Origin: CAZSHG01 sp964459995
GTDB lineage: Bacteria > UBP14 > UBA6098
DNA: 64,000 nt
Assembly: GCA_964459995.1 (NCBI GenBank)
Contig: CAYWOR010000001.1
Coordinates: 62,001 to 126,000, forward strand
Direction of reading: 5' to 3'
The translations under genes and the position numbers were made by a program. The notes under the pieces were generated by a model that had not been told where the DNA came from, made no database searches, and saw only the letters and a list, made by a program, of their open reading frames with translations. Positions 16,237 to 24,647 of this stretch are shown piece by piece. Within the stretch, counting starts at the first letter, position 1. Each line of letters begins with the position of its first letter.

Positions 16237-18552
16237 TTAGAATTCGGCGCGGAATCCGAAATAGGGAATGCGTGGGAAATTCTTCATCTCGTCGTAATAA
16301 ACGATGTCATTTTTCTTGTAATCGGGAGTTTTGAAGAGATAGTTTTCGTGATTGAAAAGATTGAGCACCTGCACGAACATGAACATATCCCATTTCTCGC
16401 GGTCAACCATTTTCCAGCGCATACCGATGTCGAAACGATTGTAGTAGGGGAGTCTTCCGCCGTTGAATTCGTCGCTATAAACCGGATAGTAGAAGGAATC
16501 GCCTTCCCAATAATAATACTCCAGCTCCCAATGGTCGAGTTCGGTGGTGGGTTGGCCGCTTCCGAAAGTGTAAACGGCGGTCAAATCGACTCGTGGTGAG
16601 ATTTTGTAGCCAAGGGAAAAATTCAGGTTGTGCCGCCGGTCGAATTTTGGGGAATAATAATCGCCGCCGTTGATGCCATCGGTAGAATCGCCCATGCTGT
16701 ATTGCACCCATCCGAGGCTGTAACCGAGCCATCCGCCAAAATTGCCCCATTCGCCATCGAGAGAGACATCGAACCCCGCCGCACGGCCACTGCCGACATA
16801 GAACTGGGTGCGGATATTGTCTTCGAGAATCAGAACGAAGGTTTCCCTGCCCACGAGAAGATTGTTCATATTCTTAAAATAGGCATTTGCCGAAAGGTGC
16901 ACAGGCAAATGGTCTGTGTCGAACCCAAGGACGAAATGCTGAGCGGAACCGGGCTTGACATTTTTGTCAACCGGAATCCAGAAATCCAGAAAGGCCATGC
17001 CTTGGTCTTCCGCTGGGTTGTAGAGGTGGATATATTGGTAATATTGCCCCATCGCGAGGCGCAATGTGGTTTTGTCGTCGATCATCCGCTGGCCGGAAAA
17101 ACGAGGCCCGACTCGAAAATAATTGCCGTTGAAGGCGAATTCGGAACGCAGACCGAGCTGGAATTTCCATAGGGCGTTCGGTTTGTATTCCTCCTCGGCG
17201 TAGAGGGCGATGAGAGAGGCGTTCGTGTAATTGTCCCACTCCTCGATTCGTTCAATAACAGAATCCCCGACCCAGTCCCAATCTTCGACGAGAATTTTGT
17301 CGTTGTTGCGGATTTCACGCCATTTGAGCATTCCACCAAAATTTAGGGTGTGCTCTTTCGAATGAAAATATGTCAAATCGCCCTTGGCGGTGACATCGCC
17401 GATTGTGTTCAGCCGGTCATAATAGCCGTCGCCGGACAGAAATTTAGCGCGGAATCGGCTTCCGGCGAGGACCATATGGCCGAAAAGCCGGTCATGGAAG
17501 ATGTGTTTCCACTGGAGACTCGTGGTGAAATTGCCCCAGCGATACTCGAAATCGTCGTTGTATTCGTCCTCGTCATCGTCCTCGAAAGCGAGAACATCGT
17601 CACCGGAATAGAAGCTTAGAGTTAGCCTATCGCGCGGGGAAAACTCCTGGTTGATGCGTGATTGGAAATCGTAGAAGCTGTATGGCAATTTTTCTTCCAT
17701 CATGTCGGCTGAGGCCATAAGACCTGTCGCGAGGTCAATCCATGTGCGCCTTCCGGCGGCCATAAAACTGCCATTGCCGACAGGGCCTTCGAGCAGAAGC
17801 TGACCTGACATGGCGGAAAGTTCCGCGATTCCCTCGAATTCTTTGCGGTTGCCGTCTTTGTTTGTAATTTCGAGAACGCTTCCGAGACGTCCGCCCCATT
17901 TTGCCGGATAGCCGCCCTTGACGAGGTTCGCCTCGCGGATAGCGTCGGCGATGAAACTGCTGGTTAGGCCGAAAAGGTGGGTTGGATTGTAAACCTCGAT
18001 GTTGTCGAGGAGCACCATATTACCGCTGGGTGTGGAGCCCCAGATATAGAGGCCGGAGGAGTAGTCGGATATCGACATGACGCCGGTCATCGTCTGAAGG
18101 GTGCGGAACAAATCGGCTTCGAGGAAGCCCGGGGAGCGGAGAATGATGTCCTGTTTGACAATCGCGTGGCCGACATAGGGGTCTTCCATTCCGCCGACGC
18201 GCTGGGCCTCGACCACGACCTCCTCGCCGACGATGGCTTTCTGTCTAATCTCGATATCGATGCGAATCGGCTCGCCGGTGCAAACGATTTCGCGCGTAAC
18301 AGTTTCGTAACCAATAGCGGAAATGCTAAGGGTGAATACCCCTTTTGGAACTCGGGGGATTGAGTAGAAGCCGTGAAGATTGGCCGCCGCGCCGTATGGT
18401 TCGCCGACGATTTTCAGATTCGCACCGGCTATGGCCTCGCCACTCGCGGCGTCCGAGATATAGCCGGAAATAACGCAATGGTCAGGTGTTTGAGCAATAG
18501 CGGCGAGGTTCAGCACCAGCAGAAGGAACGAAACGACACCGATTTTTTTCAT
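16237..18552 (-). CDS. TonB-dependent receptor with N-terminal carboxypeptidase-regulatory-like domain
   Basis: The 771-residue protein begins with a signal peptide (MKKIGVVSFLLLVLNLAAIAQ). Residues about 25-110 form a carboxypeptidase-regulatory-like domain (ISGYISDAASGEAIAGANL...GFYSIPRVPKG), as in SusC-like receptors. The plug follows (about 115-225, GSTPSGNMVLLDNIEVYNP, GRLGSVLEITNKDG). The rest is a beta-barrel with alternating aromatic strands, and the chain ends in Phe (FGFRAEF), the usual signal for BAM-mediated insertion. It would transport a ligand across the outer membrane with TonB energy; the ligand is unknown. The gene starts 1 bp after the stop of the redoxin lipoprotein gene and is the last of its operon. 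Confidence 0.9.
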   Translation of the reverse strand: MKKIGVVSFLLLVLNLAAIAQTPDHCVISGYISDAASGEAIAGANLKIVGEPYGAAANLHGFYSIPRVPKGVFTLSISAIGYETVTREIVCTGEPIRIDIEIRQKAIVGEEVVVEAQRVGGMEDPYVGHAIVKQDIILRSPGFLEADLFRTLQTMTGVMSISDYSSGLYIWGSTPSGNMVLLDNIEVYNPTHLFGLTSSFIADAIREANLVKGGYPAKWGGRLGSVLEITNKDGNRKEFEGIAELSAMSGQLLLEGPVGNGSFMAAGRRTWIDLATGLMASADMMEEKLPYSFYDFQSRINQEFSPRDRLTLSFYSGDDVLAFEDDDEDEYNDDFEYRWGNFTTSLQWKHIFHDRLFGHMVLAGSRFRAKFLSGDGYYDRLNTIGDVTAKGDLTYFHSKEHTLNFGGMLKWREIRNNDKILVEDWDWVGDSVIERIEEWDNYTNASLIALYAEEEYKPNALWKFQLGLRSEFAFNGNYFRVGPRFSGQRMIDDKTTLRLAMGQYYQYIHLYNPAEDQGMAFLDFWIPVDKNVKPGSAQHFVLGFDTDHLPVHLSANAYFKNMNNLLVGRETFVLILEDNIRTQFYVGSGRAAGFDVSLDGEWGNFGGWLGYSLGWVQYSMGDSTDGINGGDYYSPKFDRRHNLNFSLGYKISPRVDLTAVYTFGSGQPTTELDHWELEYYYWEGDSFYYPVYSDEFNGGRLPYYNRFDIGMRWKMVDREKWDMFMFVQVLNLFNHENYLFKTPDYKKNDIVYYDEMKNFPRIPYFGFRAEF

Positions 18553-18553
18553 G

Positions 18554-19852
18554 TTACTCCCTTTTGGGGGCGGTTTGCGGCTCCTGATTCAGCATCGCGA
18601 CGAGAAGACGCTCGAAATTCGCCATTACCGACTTCGAAAAACCGGCAAAGGATTCCACAACAAGCCCCTGCGGCGAGATTATTACTGTCTGCGGAGTTGC
18701 GCCGCCGTAATAGGGGTCGAGCTGTTTTTCGCCCTTTTCGTCCGGAAGGATGACAGGGTATTTCAAATGTTTGTCTTTGATATATTCGATGACAGAGTCG
18801 CGTTCGCCGATATTGACCGAGATACCCAACGCCGCGATTCCCTCGTGGTCTGTTACGAGGCGGGAAAGCCATTCCATTTCTTCCTCGCAATGGTCGCAAT
18901 CGGTGGAGAAAAACTGGATAACCAAAGGCTTTCCTCGGAAATCGCTTAGTGAGATATTGTTACCGGTGCGGATATCTTGTGCTGTAATATCGGGCGCGGG
19001 TTTGTTGAGAAGTTTTGCTCGCTGTTCTGCCCATTTTTGTTGAAGATCGGCCAACATTGCCTGACGGACATATTCCTGCGGCTTTTGCAGGAATGAGTTG
19101 ATTGTGTCGGAGATAGCTTTATAGACAACATCCTCGGGCATTCCTTCGAGAATTCTTCCGATGGGCAGATGGAAAAAGCCGTCCACAAGCATTATGCTTG
19201 CGTCGGTGCCGCCTGCGGGGTTAGGTCTAATCTCTCCGAAAACGCCATAACGAATGCCGAGTATTCGATTGTATTTCCGTGCGACATCCTGAATGGCCTG
19301 TTTGCCGTATTTCGGGTCGGTTTGAATCGCGTTGGCGTAATCGTTTGGGTTGATTGGTTTAAATCCCGGGGGAAGATGCTCCACTAAATAGCGGAAAAGG
19401 TCGAGTGAATATTCGTTTCCGCCGGCAATACCGCGGTTTTGGAAGGGGACAATTGCAATCGTGGAATCGCCCTTTTCGAGCTTGGTCTCGATAACTTCGG
19501 CTTTAATAGTCAGTTTGGTATTTTTTGGGTCGGCATTAGTGCGAAGCATCAAACTGCTAACATCCTCGCCGACCTTCTCCGGTGCGACATATTCGACGAG
19601 AATGCTGTCTCGAAGACCTGGCGGGATTGTGTCCATCGCCTCTTCGACCGAGATGCAATCGCACAACGGACGAATATTTTCTATGATAAGCGGCGTTTTG
19701 CCGGTATTTTCGATGACGAACCAGACTTCGATTTTCTCTTTGGCGATAACCTTGCCGGCGTCGTGCTCTATAGGTGAAATGCTCATCTGTGGTGTGCCTG
19801 AGCAGGAAAGAACGAGCAATGCGATTGCGAATAGTAGCCCTGATTTTTTCAT
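18554..19852 (-). CDS. Lipoprotein with DUF1573-like and redoxin (TlpA-type) domains
   Basis: I take the ATG at 19852, which opens a lipoprotein signal (MKKSGLLFAIALLVLSC) with the lipid-bearing Cys17; the longer upstream frame overlaps the previous gene. Residues about 25-120 look like a DUF1573 Ig-like domain (DAGKVIAKEKIEVWFVIENTG) with a CDC motif (64-66). A middle domain (about 130-265) resembles periplasmic FlgO/TolB-N-type domains, but this is weak. The C-terminal redoxin domain (about 283-415) has the redox pair Cys319-Asp-His-Cys322 after FFSTD. It probably reduces disulfides or carries out thiol chemistry in the periplasm. It starts 2 bp after the subtilase stop. Confidence 0.82.
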   Translation of the reverse strand: MKKSGLLFAIALLVLSCSGTPQMSISPIEHDAGKVIAKEKIEVWFVIENTGKTPLIIENIRPLCDCISVEEAMDTIPPGLRDSILVEYVAPEKVGEDVSSLMLRTNADPKNTKLTIKAEVIETKLEKGDSTIAIVPFQNRGIAGGNEYSLDLFRYLVEHLPPGFKPINPNDYANAIQTDPKYGKQAIQDVARKYNRILGIRYGVFGEIRPNPAGGTDASIMLVDGFFHLPIGRILEGMPEDVVYKAISDTINSFLQKPQEYVRQAMLADLQQKWAEQRAKLLNKPAPDITAQDIRTGNNISLSDFRGKPLVIQFFSTDCDHCEEEMEWLSRLVTDHEGIAALGISVNIGERDSVIEYIKDKHLKYPVILPDEKGEKQLDPYYGGATPQTVIISPQGLVVESFAGFSKSVMANFERLLVAMLNQEPQTAPKRE

Positions 19853-19854
19853 AA

Positions 19855-21648
19855 TTATTCTGTTATGTTGATGTTCCCCCCCGCGAAAACAAGCACAAAA
19901 GCGCCTTCGCCGGGAGATAGAGTTTTTGATTGAATATAGTTTTGTTCGATTGAGTCCCATTTGTAGAGAACAACGTCCAAATCCGCTGTTGATGAGGTTT
20001 CGATAGCCGACAGGAAGCACTTTGGTCGGATTCCGCCGATGGTGTTCCAGCCGGTTCCGGCAGGTTTGGATATCGAGGTTAGCGGTGCACCGGAGATTGA
20101 GAGCAGTCTTGCGCTTTCATAGAAAACGAAATAGGCCTCGCCACCCTCGATTGAAGAAACGGCCTCATATTCCGACAAAGAGGGATTCCATCGCCAAACC
20201 TCGCCGACACGTCCGGGAAAAGCCGAATCAATTGACAATGTCCCGACTACCGGAAGCGATATGAAGTTCCATCCTCTGAACACCGGAATTTCAGCGCCGC
20301 CGCCCACCGGATAGGATAGCGCCGCGCGAATATCGGGAACTCCCCAGCCGATATTGTTGTTCGGCGAGGTTCTGTTGCTTGCGGTCATCATCAGCGCTTC
20401 ACGGACATCCATAGGCAAAAGGTAGGGTCTCGCCTGAAGCAGAATGGCGGCCAGCCCTGCCGCGATTGGTGTTGATGCGCTCGTGCCGAAACTTGAGCCG
20501 TATGAATTTGTTGTGCTCGATGTCGCAGACCATACACCTGCGCCCATAGCGCAGATTTCCGGCTTGATTCTGCCATCCGCGGTAGGCCCGCGCGAGGAGA
20601 AACCGGCAATGCTTCCGTCGGCGTTTACAGCTCCGACAGTGATAATCGAGTCGGCATCTCCGGGGGCGACGAGGGTGTTGTAACCCATCCCTCTGTTTCC
20701 TGCGGCGGCTGTTATAACAATACCGTTCTCGGCCATTCTATCTGCGGCGATTGAAATCGGGGCGATATCGCCGGTCATCGAATCGGCGGAATACCACTCA
20801 TAATAACCAAGGCTTAGGGTGATTATGTCCGCACCCAATGAATCGGCCCATTCCGCGGCGGCAATCCAATGATCCTCCTCGCCCGGGTATTCGAGATCGT
20901 AATGCTCGGTTCGCGCCAGAAGAAAACTCGCCTCGTGCGCAATTCCGATAAGATTACCCGGCGAATTACCCGCGATAATCGACCAAACCTTTGTGCCGTG
21001 GGTTTCGGTGGCAAGCGGGTCCCCCGGCTCGATTGTAACCACAGAATCGTCATCGACAAAATCGTAATAACCGAGGATATCAGCATCGGCCATAGCCTCG
21101 TGGTCGAGCTTGAAACCGGTGTCGGTAACGCAGATTAAAACACCCTCGCCATGGAGACCCAAACGATGAGCGAAAGGCGAATTTACGGTGGAATTTTGGG
21201 CAAAGCTATTGCCGTAGTCGGCAATTTCGACCATCTCATAATGGCCGGAAGGCTCTGGTGTGTAAATGCGTTTTGCGAGTGGGGAGATTCTTTCGACAAA
21301 GGGCAATTTTGCGATTTTTTCGAGGGCGTCCGCCTGCGCGGTAATGCTTACGGCGTTCAAAACGCGGCTTGCTACTCGAATCTCCGCGCCGGTGCGGCTT
21401 ACCTCGGCAATGTATTCCTCGGATGGCGGTATATCGCGGAAATCTACGATATTGCCCTCGCCGCGCGCTTTGATTCTTCGGGTCATCGCGCGTTCGGACA
21501 GAGACTTTTCGGCTTCGCGAAGCGCGATAAATTCTTCAGTCGAGCCGTTCTCGAAACCCTTATCGGCGAACCATACCCAGTAGTTTTCGGCGAAACATGC
21601 CGTTGTAAAAAGTATCAAGACAATGAAAACGATTCTTTTCATAAGCAT
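19855..21648 (-). CDS. Secreted subtilisin-like serine protease
   Basis: Starts at GTG 21651, ATG 21648 or ATG 21642 are all possible; GGAG is 13 nt before 21648. Numbering here is from 21648 (597 residues). After a signal peptide (FIVLILFTTACFA) comes a prodomain-like region (to about 130), then the S8 catalytic domain. The triad is Asp176 (CVTDTGF), His217 (ETHGTKV) and Ser390 (GTSASTP), with the oxyanion Asn318 (AAAGNRG). The histidine motif is HGTK instead of the common HGTH. The C-terminal region (about 445-597) is a beta-rich domain (GWNFISLPV...GWNTIGG) without a sorting signal that I recognise. It heads the operon with the redoxin lipoprotein and the TonB-dependent receptor. Confidence 0.9.
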   Translation of the reverse strand: MLMKRIVFIVLILFTTACFAENYWVWFADKGFENGSTEEFIALREAEKSLSERAMTRRIKARGEGNIVDFRDIPPSEEYIAEVSRTGAEIRVASRVLNAVSITAQADALEKIAKLPFVERISPLAKRIYTPEPSGHYEMVEIADYGNSFAQNSTVNSPFAHRLGLHGEGVLICVTDTGFKLDHEAMADADILGYYDFVDDDSVVTIEPGDPLATETHGTKVWSIIAGNSPGNLIGIAHEASFLLARTEHYDLEYPGEEDHWIAAAEWADSLGADIITLSLGYYEWYSADSMTGDIAPISIAADRMAENGIVITAAAGNRGMGYNTLVAPGDADSIITVGAVNADGSIAGFSSRGPTADGRIKPEICAMGAGVWSATSSTTNSYGSSFGTSASTPIAAGLAAILLQARPYLLPMDVREALMMTASNRTSPNNNIGWGVPDIRAALSYPVGGGAEIPVFRGWNFISLPVVGTLSIDSAFPGRVGEVWRWNPSLSEYEAVSSIEGGEAYFVFYESARLLSISGAPLTSISKPAGTGWNTIGGIRPKCFLSAIETSSTADLDVVLYKWDSIEQNYIQSKTLSPGEGAFVLVFAGGNINITE

Positions 21649-21687
21649 CACGATGATGAATCTCCAGGGACGGGTTTACCGAAAATG

Positions 21688-22947
21688 TTACTCCGGTTTC
21701 GGGTTATCGTTTTCCGGTTCCTTTTGAATCAAGATAGGCGCTTGGATTATTTTCGAGTTGAAAAAAACAATCTCTCTGTTGTCATCGGTTACAATCCTCG
21801 TCCACACAATGCCTATCATATCGACTTTGCCTTCGATTTCGTCGATTCGAATTTTATCGCCGATCTTGATTTTGCGTGCGAGCAACATCGCCAACCCCGC
21901 GAAAATTCCCGAGATGTATGGCAGAGCCGATATTCCGATGAAAACCCCTGCCAAAAGGAAAAGCCCGAAAGCGAGATATTCCCCCGGTCCCGGAATAACC
22001 GCAACAAGTGCGATTACGAAGGACATTACGATAAGAGCCTTGAAAAGCCTTTTCAGGGGGGATATTGCGGCGTCGGGAATTCGTGTCGAGTTTGGGTTTT
22101 CCTCATAATGGCGAAAAATCATATCCACAATCGCCCATAGAATTCTTGCGGCGAGATAGAGGAAGAATCCGGCCACTGCGAATTTGAGAAGGTCGAAAAG
22201 TATGCCGACCAGCTTTTTCAGCCAATCGAGGCTTGTCGAAAGCAACATTTGCGAATACTGCTGTGTCGCAGGGAATAGTGTGAAGAAAACGTATATCATC
22301 GCATACATCGCAAATGCGATAATGACCCATTTGAGTATCAGCAGGAATTTAAGAATGATGCTTACCTCGAGGCGCGCGGGGATTATCACCATTTTGCCGA
22401 TGCTGATTCCGCGAAAACTCACGCCTTCGCGCTGAACCACCGATTTGGAGGTTTTGCGGAATAGCTTGTCGATGAGATAATACAAAATCAGCACGAGGAA
22501 GGGAAAAAGCACTCCCAGCGCGAGTTTGGCGAGGTTGTCGAAGCTAAGGGAGCGCTGACGTTCCGTGGAAATGCCCTTGCGGATTTCCCAATACCAGTGG
22601 TTAGCGAGTGTTGACAGGTCTTTTCCGGTGCCTGCAGTGTCCGCCGGAAGAACATCAATAACCTTAAGGGTTCTGCCGGATTTGCCGTTGAGTTTGCCGT
22701 GATAGACGATTGAAAAGATGCTGTCTTTTTGTTCAATGCGGAGTGAGTCCAGCTCGCCGTCGCGGTCGGTCATAATGTCCGCAATGGCGCGAGAGGCGAT
22801 AGATGCCCTTTGTGTGGGCGAAAGGTTACCTTCGGGGCTGTTCAGGCAGAAGAGGACTGTCTGTCCGATTCGAACGCATGAATCGGATTCCGCTCCGAAA
22901 GCGGTTATTACTGCTATTAAAACTAAGACGAAAATTCTAATTCTCAT
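21688..22947 (-). CDS. MscS-family mechanosensitive channel
   Basis: The 419-residue protein has a signal-like first helix, an extracytoplasmic region (about 20-140), then five or six hydrophobic helices. The pore-lining helix with small residues (LLAGVFIGISALPYISGIFAG) and the following beta domain (KIKIGDKIRIDEIEGKVDMIG...DDNREIVFFNSKI) are the MscS signature. Such channels release solutes at hypo-osmotic shock. The chain ends soon after the beta domain, so the usual alpha/beta C-terminal domain is nearly absent. A consensus promoter lies upstream. The next gene, the subtilase, starts about 36 bp downstream and could be co-transcribed. Confidence 0.9.
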   Translation of the reverse strand: MRIRIFVLVLIAVITAFGAESDSCVRIGQTVLFCLNSPEGNLSPTQRASIASRAIADIMTDRDGELDSLRIEQKDSIFSIVYHGKLNGKSGRTLKVIDVLPADTAGTGKDLSTLANHWYWEIRKGISTERQRSLSFDNLAKLALGVLFPFLVLILYYLIDKLFRKTSKSVVQREGVSFRGISIGKMVIIPARLEVSIILKFLLILKWVIIAFAMYAMIYVFFTLFPATQQYSQMLLSTSLDWLKKLVGILFDLLKFAVAGFFLYLAARILWAIVDMIFRHYEENPNSTRIPDAAISPLKRLFKALIVMSFVIALVAVIPGPGEYLAFGLFLLAGVFIGISALPYISGIFAGLAMLLARKIKIGDKIRIDEIEGKVDMIGIVWTRIVTDDNREIVFFNSKIIQAPILIQKEPENDNPKPE

Positions 22948-22970
22948 TAATACTCCTCGAATAATTATAA

Positions 22971-22999
22971 AAAATAGGCCTTCACAAGGCCGATGTCAA
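22971..22999 (-). promoter_or_regulatory. Sigma70-like promoter of the MscS gene
   Basis: Minus-strand TTGACA (22999-22994) and TATTTT (22976-22971) are 17 nt apart. The sequence after the -35 box is TCGGCC. A good Shine-Dalgarno (GAGGAGT) precedes the ATG at 22947. Confidence 0.65.
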
Positions 23000-23054
23000 T
23001 CTATAATATTGAACCGAATGTTTCATCGGAGAGTCGCGGACACAATTTAATCTC

Positions 23055-23082
23055 TTGACCGTCAAGGTTCTATCTATATTTT
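23055..23082 (+). promoter_or_regulatory. Promoter of the TatD-RsmA gene, apparently leaderless
   Basis: TTGACC (23055-23060) and TATTTT (23077-23082) are separated by 16 nt. The ATG at 23091 lies 8 nt after the -10 box, so transcription would start at or next to the start codon. The TTG at 23055 that could be read as a start is the -35 box. Confidence 0.6.
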
Positions 23083-23090
23083 ACAAGGTT

Positions 23091-24647
23091 ATGTTAGTCG
23101 ATTCGCATGCACATATCGATTTTCCGCATTTCGCCACAGACCGCGCCGAAATGATTGACCGGGCATGGGAAAGCGGTGTCCGCACGATAATAATCCCCGG
23201 CGTGGAACGCGAAAGCAATCTGCGTAGCGTGGAGATTGCGGAAAAATATCCCCATGTTTGGTTCTCCACCGGATGGCATCCCCACGACGCCGACAAACTG
23301 GACATGAGCCTTTTGTCGAGGCTCGCGGGGCATCCGAAATGTGTGGCGGTCGGCGAAATCGGTCTCGATTATTACCGCGACCTTTCCCCTCGGGATGTTC
23401 AGGAGAAGGCTTTCCGAAAGCAAATCGAGTTTGCCGTGCATAAAAACATGCCGGTGATAATTCATATTCGGGACGCTTGGGAGGATGCGATACGCATTCT
23501 CGGCGATTACGACTGTCTTCGCGGGGTTTTCCACGCCTTCTCGGGTGCGGAAACCGAGCTTGAGTGGGCGAAGGCGCATGGTTATTATATCGGGTTGGGC
23601 GGGCCGGTTACTTTCGACAATTTCAAAAAAGGCGATGTTGTCGCGAAAATGCCGCCGGAACATATTCTGACTGAAACCGACTGCCCCTATCTTGCGCCGC
23701 AGTCATGCAGGGGCAAGCGTAATGACCCCGCCCATATTCGTGAAATTCTCGCGAAATGCGCAGAGTTTATGAAAATCGACGAGAAAAAACTCGAAGCGCA
23801 GGTCGAAAGAAATGTCGTCGAGCTTTTTAGAATCCCTCTGCCGCAATATTCGAATCATCCTGAGGCCGCAAAAAAGTCCTTCTCTCAAAACTTCCTTACC
23901 GATAAAAACATGGCGCGTAAAATCTCGGAAACAGCGGGCGTCGCCGATGTTTGTGTCGAGATTGGCGCGGGAAACGGCGAATTGACCCGCTTTCTGAAGG
24001 AGAATTTCACCCGAATTTATGCTATCGAACCGGACTGGGATAGAATCGAGAATCTTTTTCGCGAGGTTCCCGATGCTGTGATAATCCCCAAAAAGTTGCA
24101 AGAAGTAGATTTGCGGGGCATTGAAATTTTTGAGGGGAGAAAAGTAGCGGTGGTTGGCAATCTTCCCTATGGCGAGACATCCCCGATTCTTTTCGATTTG
24201 CTCGATAATCGGACTGCTATCCTTCGAATGACCGTAATGACTCAAAAAGAATTCGCGCAGAGGCTTTGTGCGAACCCTGGGTCGAAGGATTATGGCATAC
24301 CTTCGGTGCTTTTTTCCGCCTTTTTTTCGATTATCGAGGAATTCGATATTCCGCGCAGATGTTTCAAACCTTCGCCGGATGTCGAATCGACCCTTTTGAC
24401 ATTAACAGGGCTCGAAAAGCCATTTATCGAGGATTATGAATTCGATGCATTTAAAAAGGTTGTGAAATCGGCCTTTGCACATCGGAGGAAAACAATCGCA
24501 AACTCTCTTCAGCACGAACTTTCCGGCGTTGATGTAAAATTGCTTCTCGAAAAGGCTGGAATCGAGCCGTCTTCCCGCGCGGAGCAGATTCCGGTGGAAA
24601 CATTCGCGAGGTTGACGCGAGCTTATATAGAAGGCGGCAAAGCCTGA
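23091..24647 (+). CDS. Fusion of TatD-family hydrolase and RsmA (KsgA) 16S rRNA dimethyltransferase
   Basis: The single 518-residue frame joins two enzymes that are usually separate genes. Residues 1-250 are TatD-like: metal ligands His6, His8 (DSHAHID), Glu89 (VGEIGLDYY), His125 (IIHIRD), His148 and Asp197 (TETDCPYL). After a short linker, residues about 260-518 are RsmA: KKSFSQNFLTDKNM, the SAM loop EIGAGNGELT (290-299), the catalytic NLPY (357-360), and FKPSPDVESTL. RsmA dimethylates the two adjacent adenines near the 3' end of 16S rRNA; TatD proteins are metal-dependent nucleases. No stop or restart signal is seen at the junction. The stop overlaps pgsB by 1 bp. Confidence 0.9.
   Translation: MLVDSHAHIDFPHFATDRAEMIDRAWESGVRTIIIPGVERESNLRSVEIAEKYPHVWFSTGWHPHDADKLDMSLLSRLAGHPKCVAVGEIGLDYYRDLSPRDVQEKAFRKQIEFAVHKNMPVIIHIRDAWEDAIRILGDYDCLRGVFHAFSGAETELEWAKAHGYYIGLGGPVTFDNFKKGDVVAKMPPEHILTETDCPYLAPQSCRGKRNDPAHIREILAKCAEFMKIDEKKLEAQVERNVVELFRIPLPQYSNHPEAAKKSFSQNFLTDKNMARKISETAGVADVCVEIGAGNGELTRFLKENFTRIYAIEPDWDRIENLFREVPDAVIIPKKLQEVDLRGIEIFEGRKVAVVGNLPYGETSPILFDLLDNRTAILRMTVMTQKEFAQRLCANPGSKDYGIPSVLFSAFFSIIEEFDIPRRCFKPSPDVESTLLTLTGLEKPFIEDYEFDAFKKVVKSAFAHRRKTIANSLQHELSGVDVKLLLEKAGIEPSSRAEQIPVETFARLTRAYIEGGKA

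Noticed and set aside
21151..22140. A 329-codon plus-strand frame
   Set aside because: It is antisense to the subtilase and MscS genes, which have clear catalytic and channel motifs.
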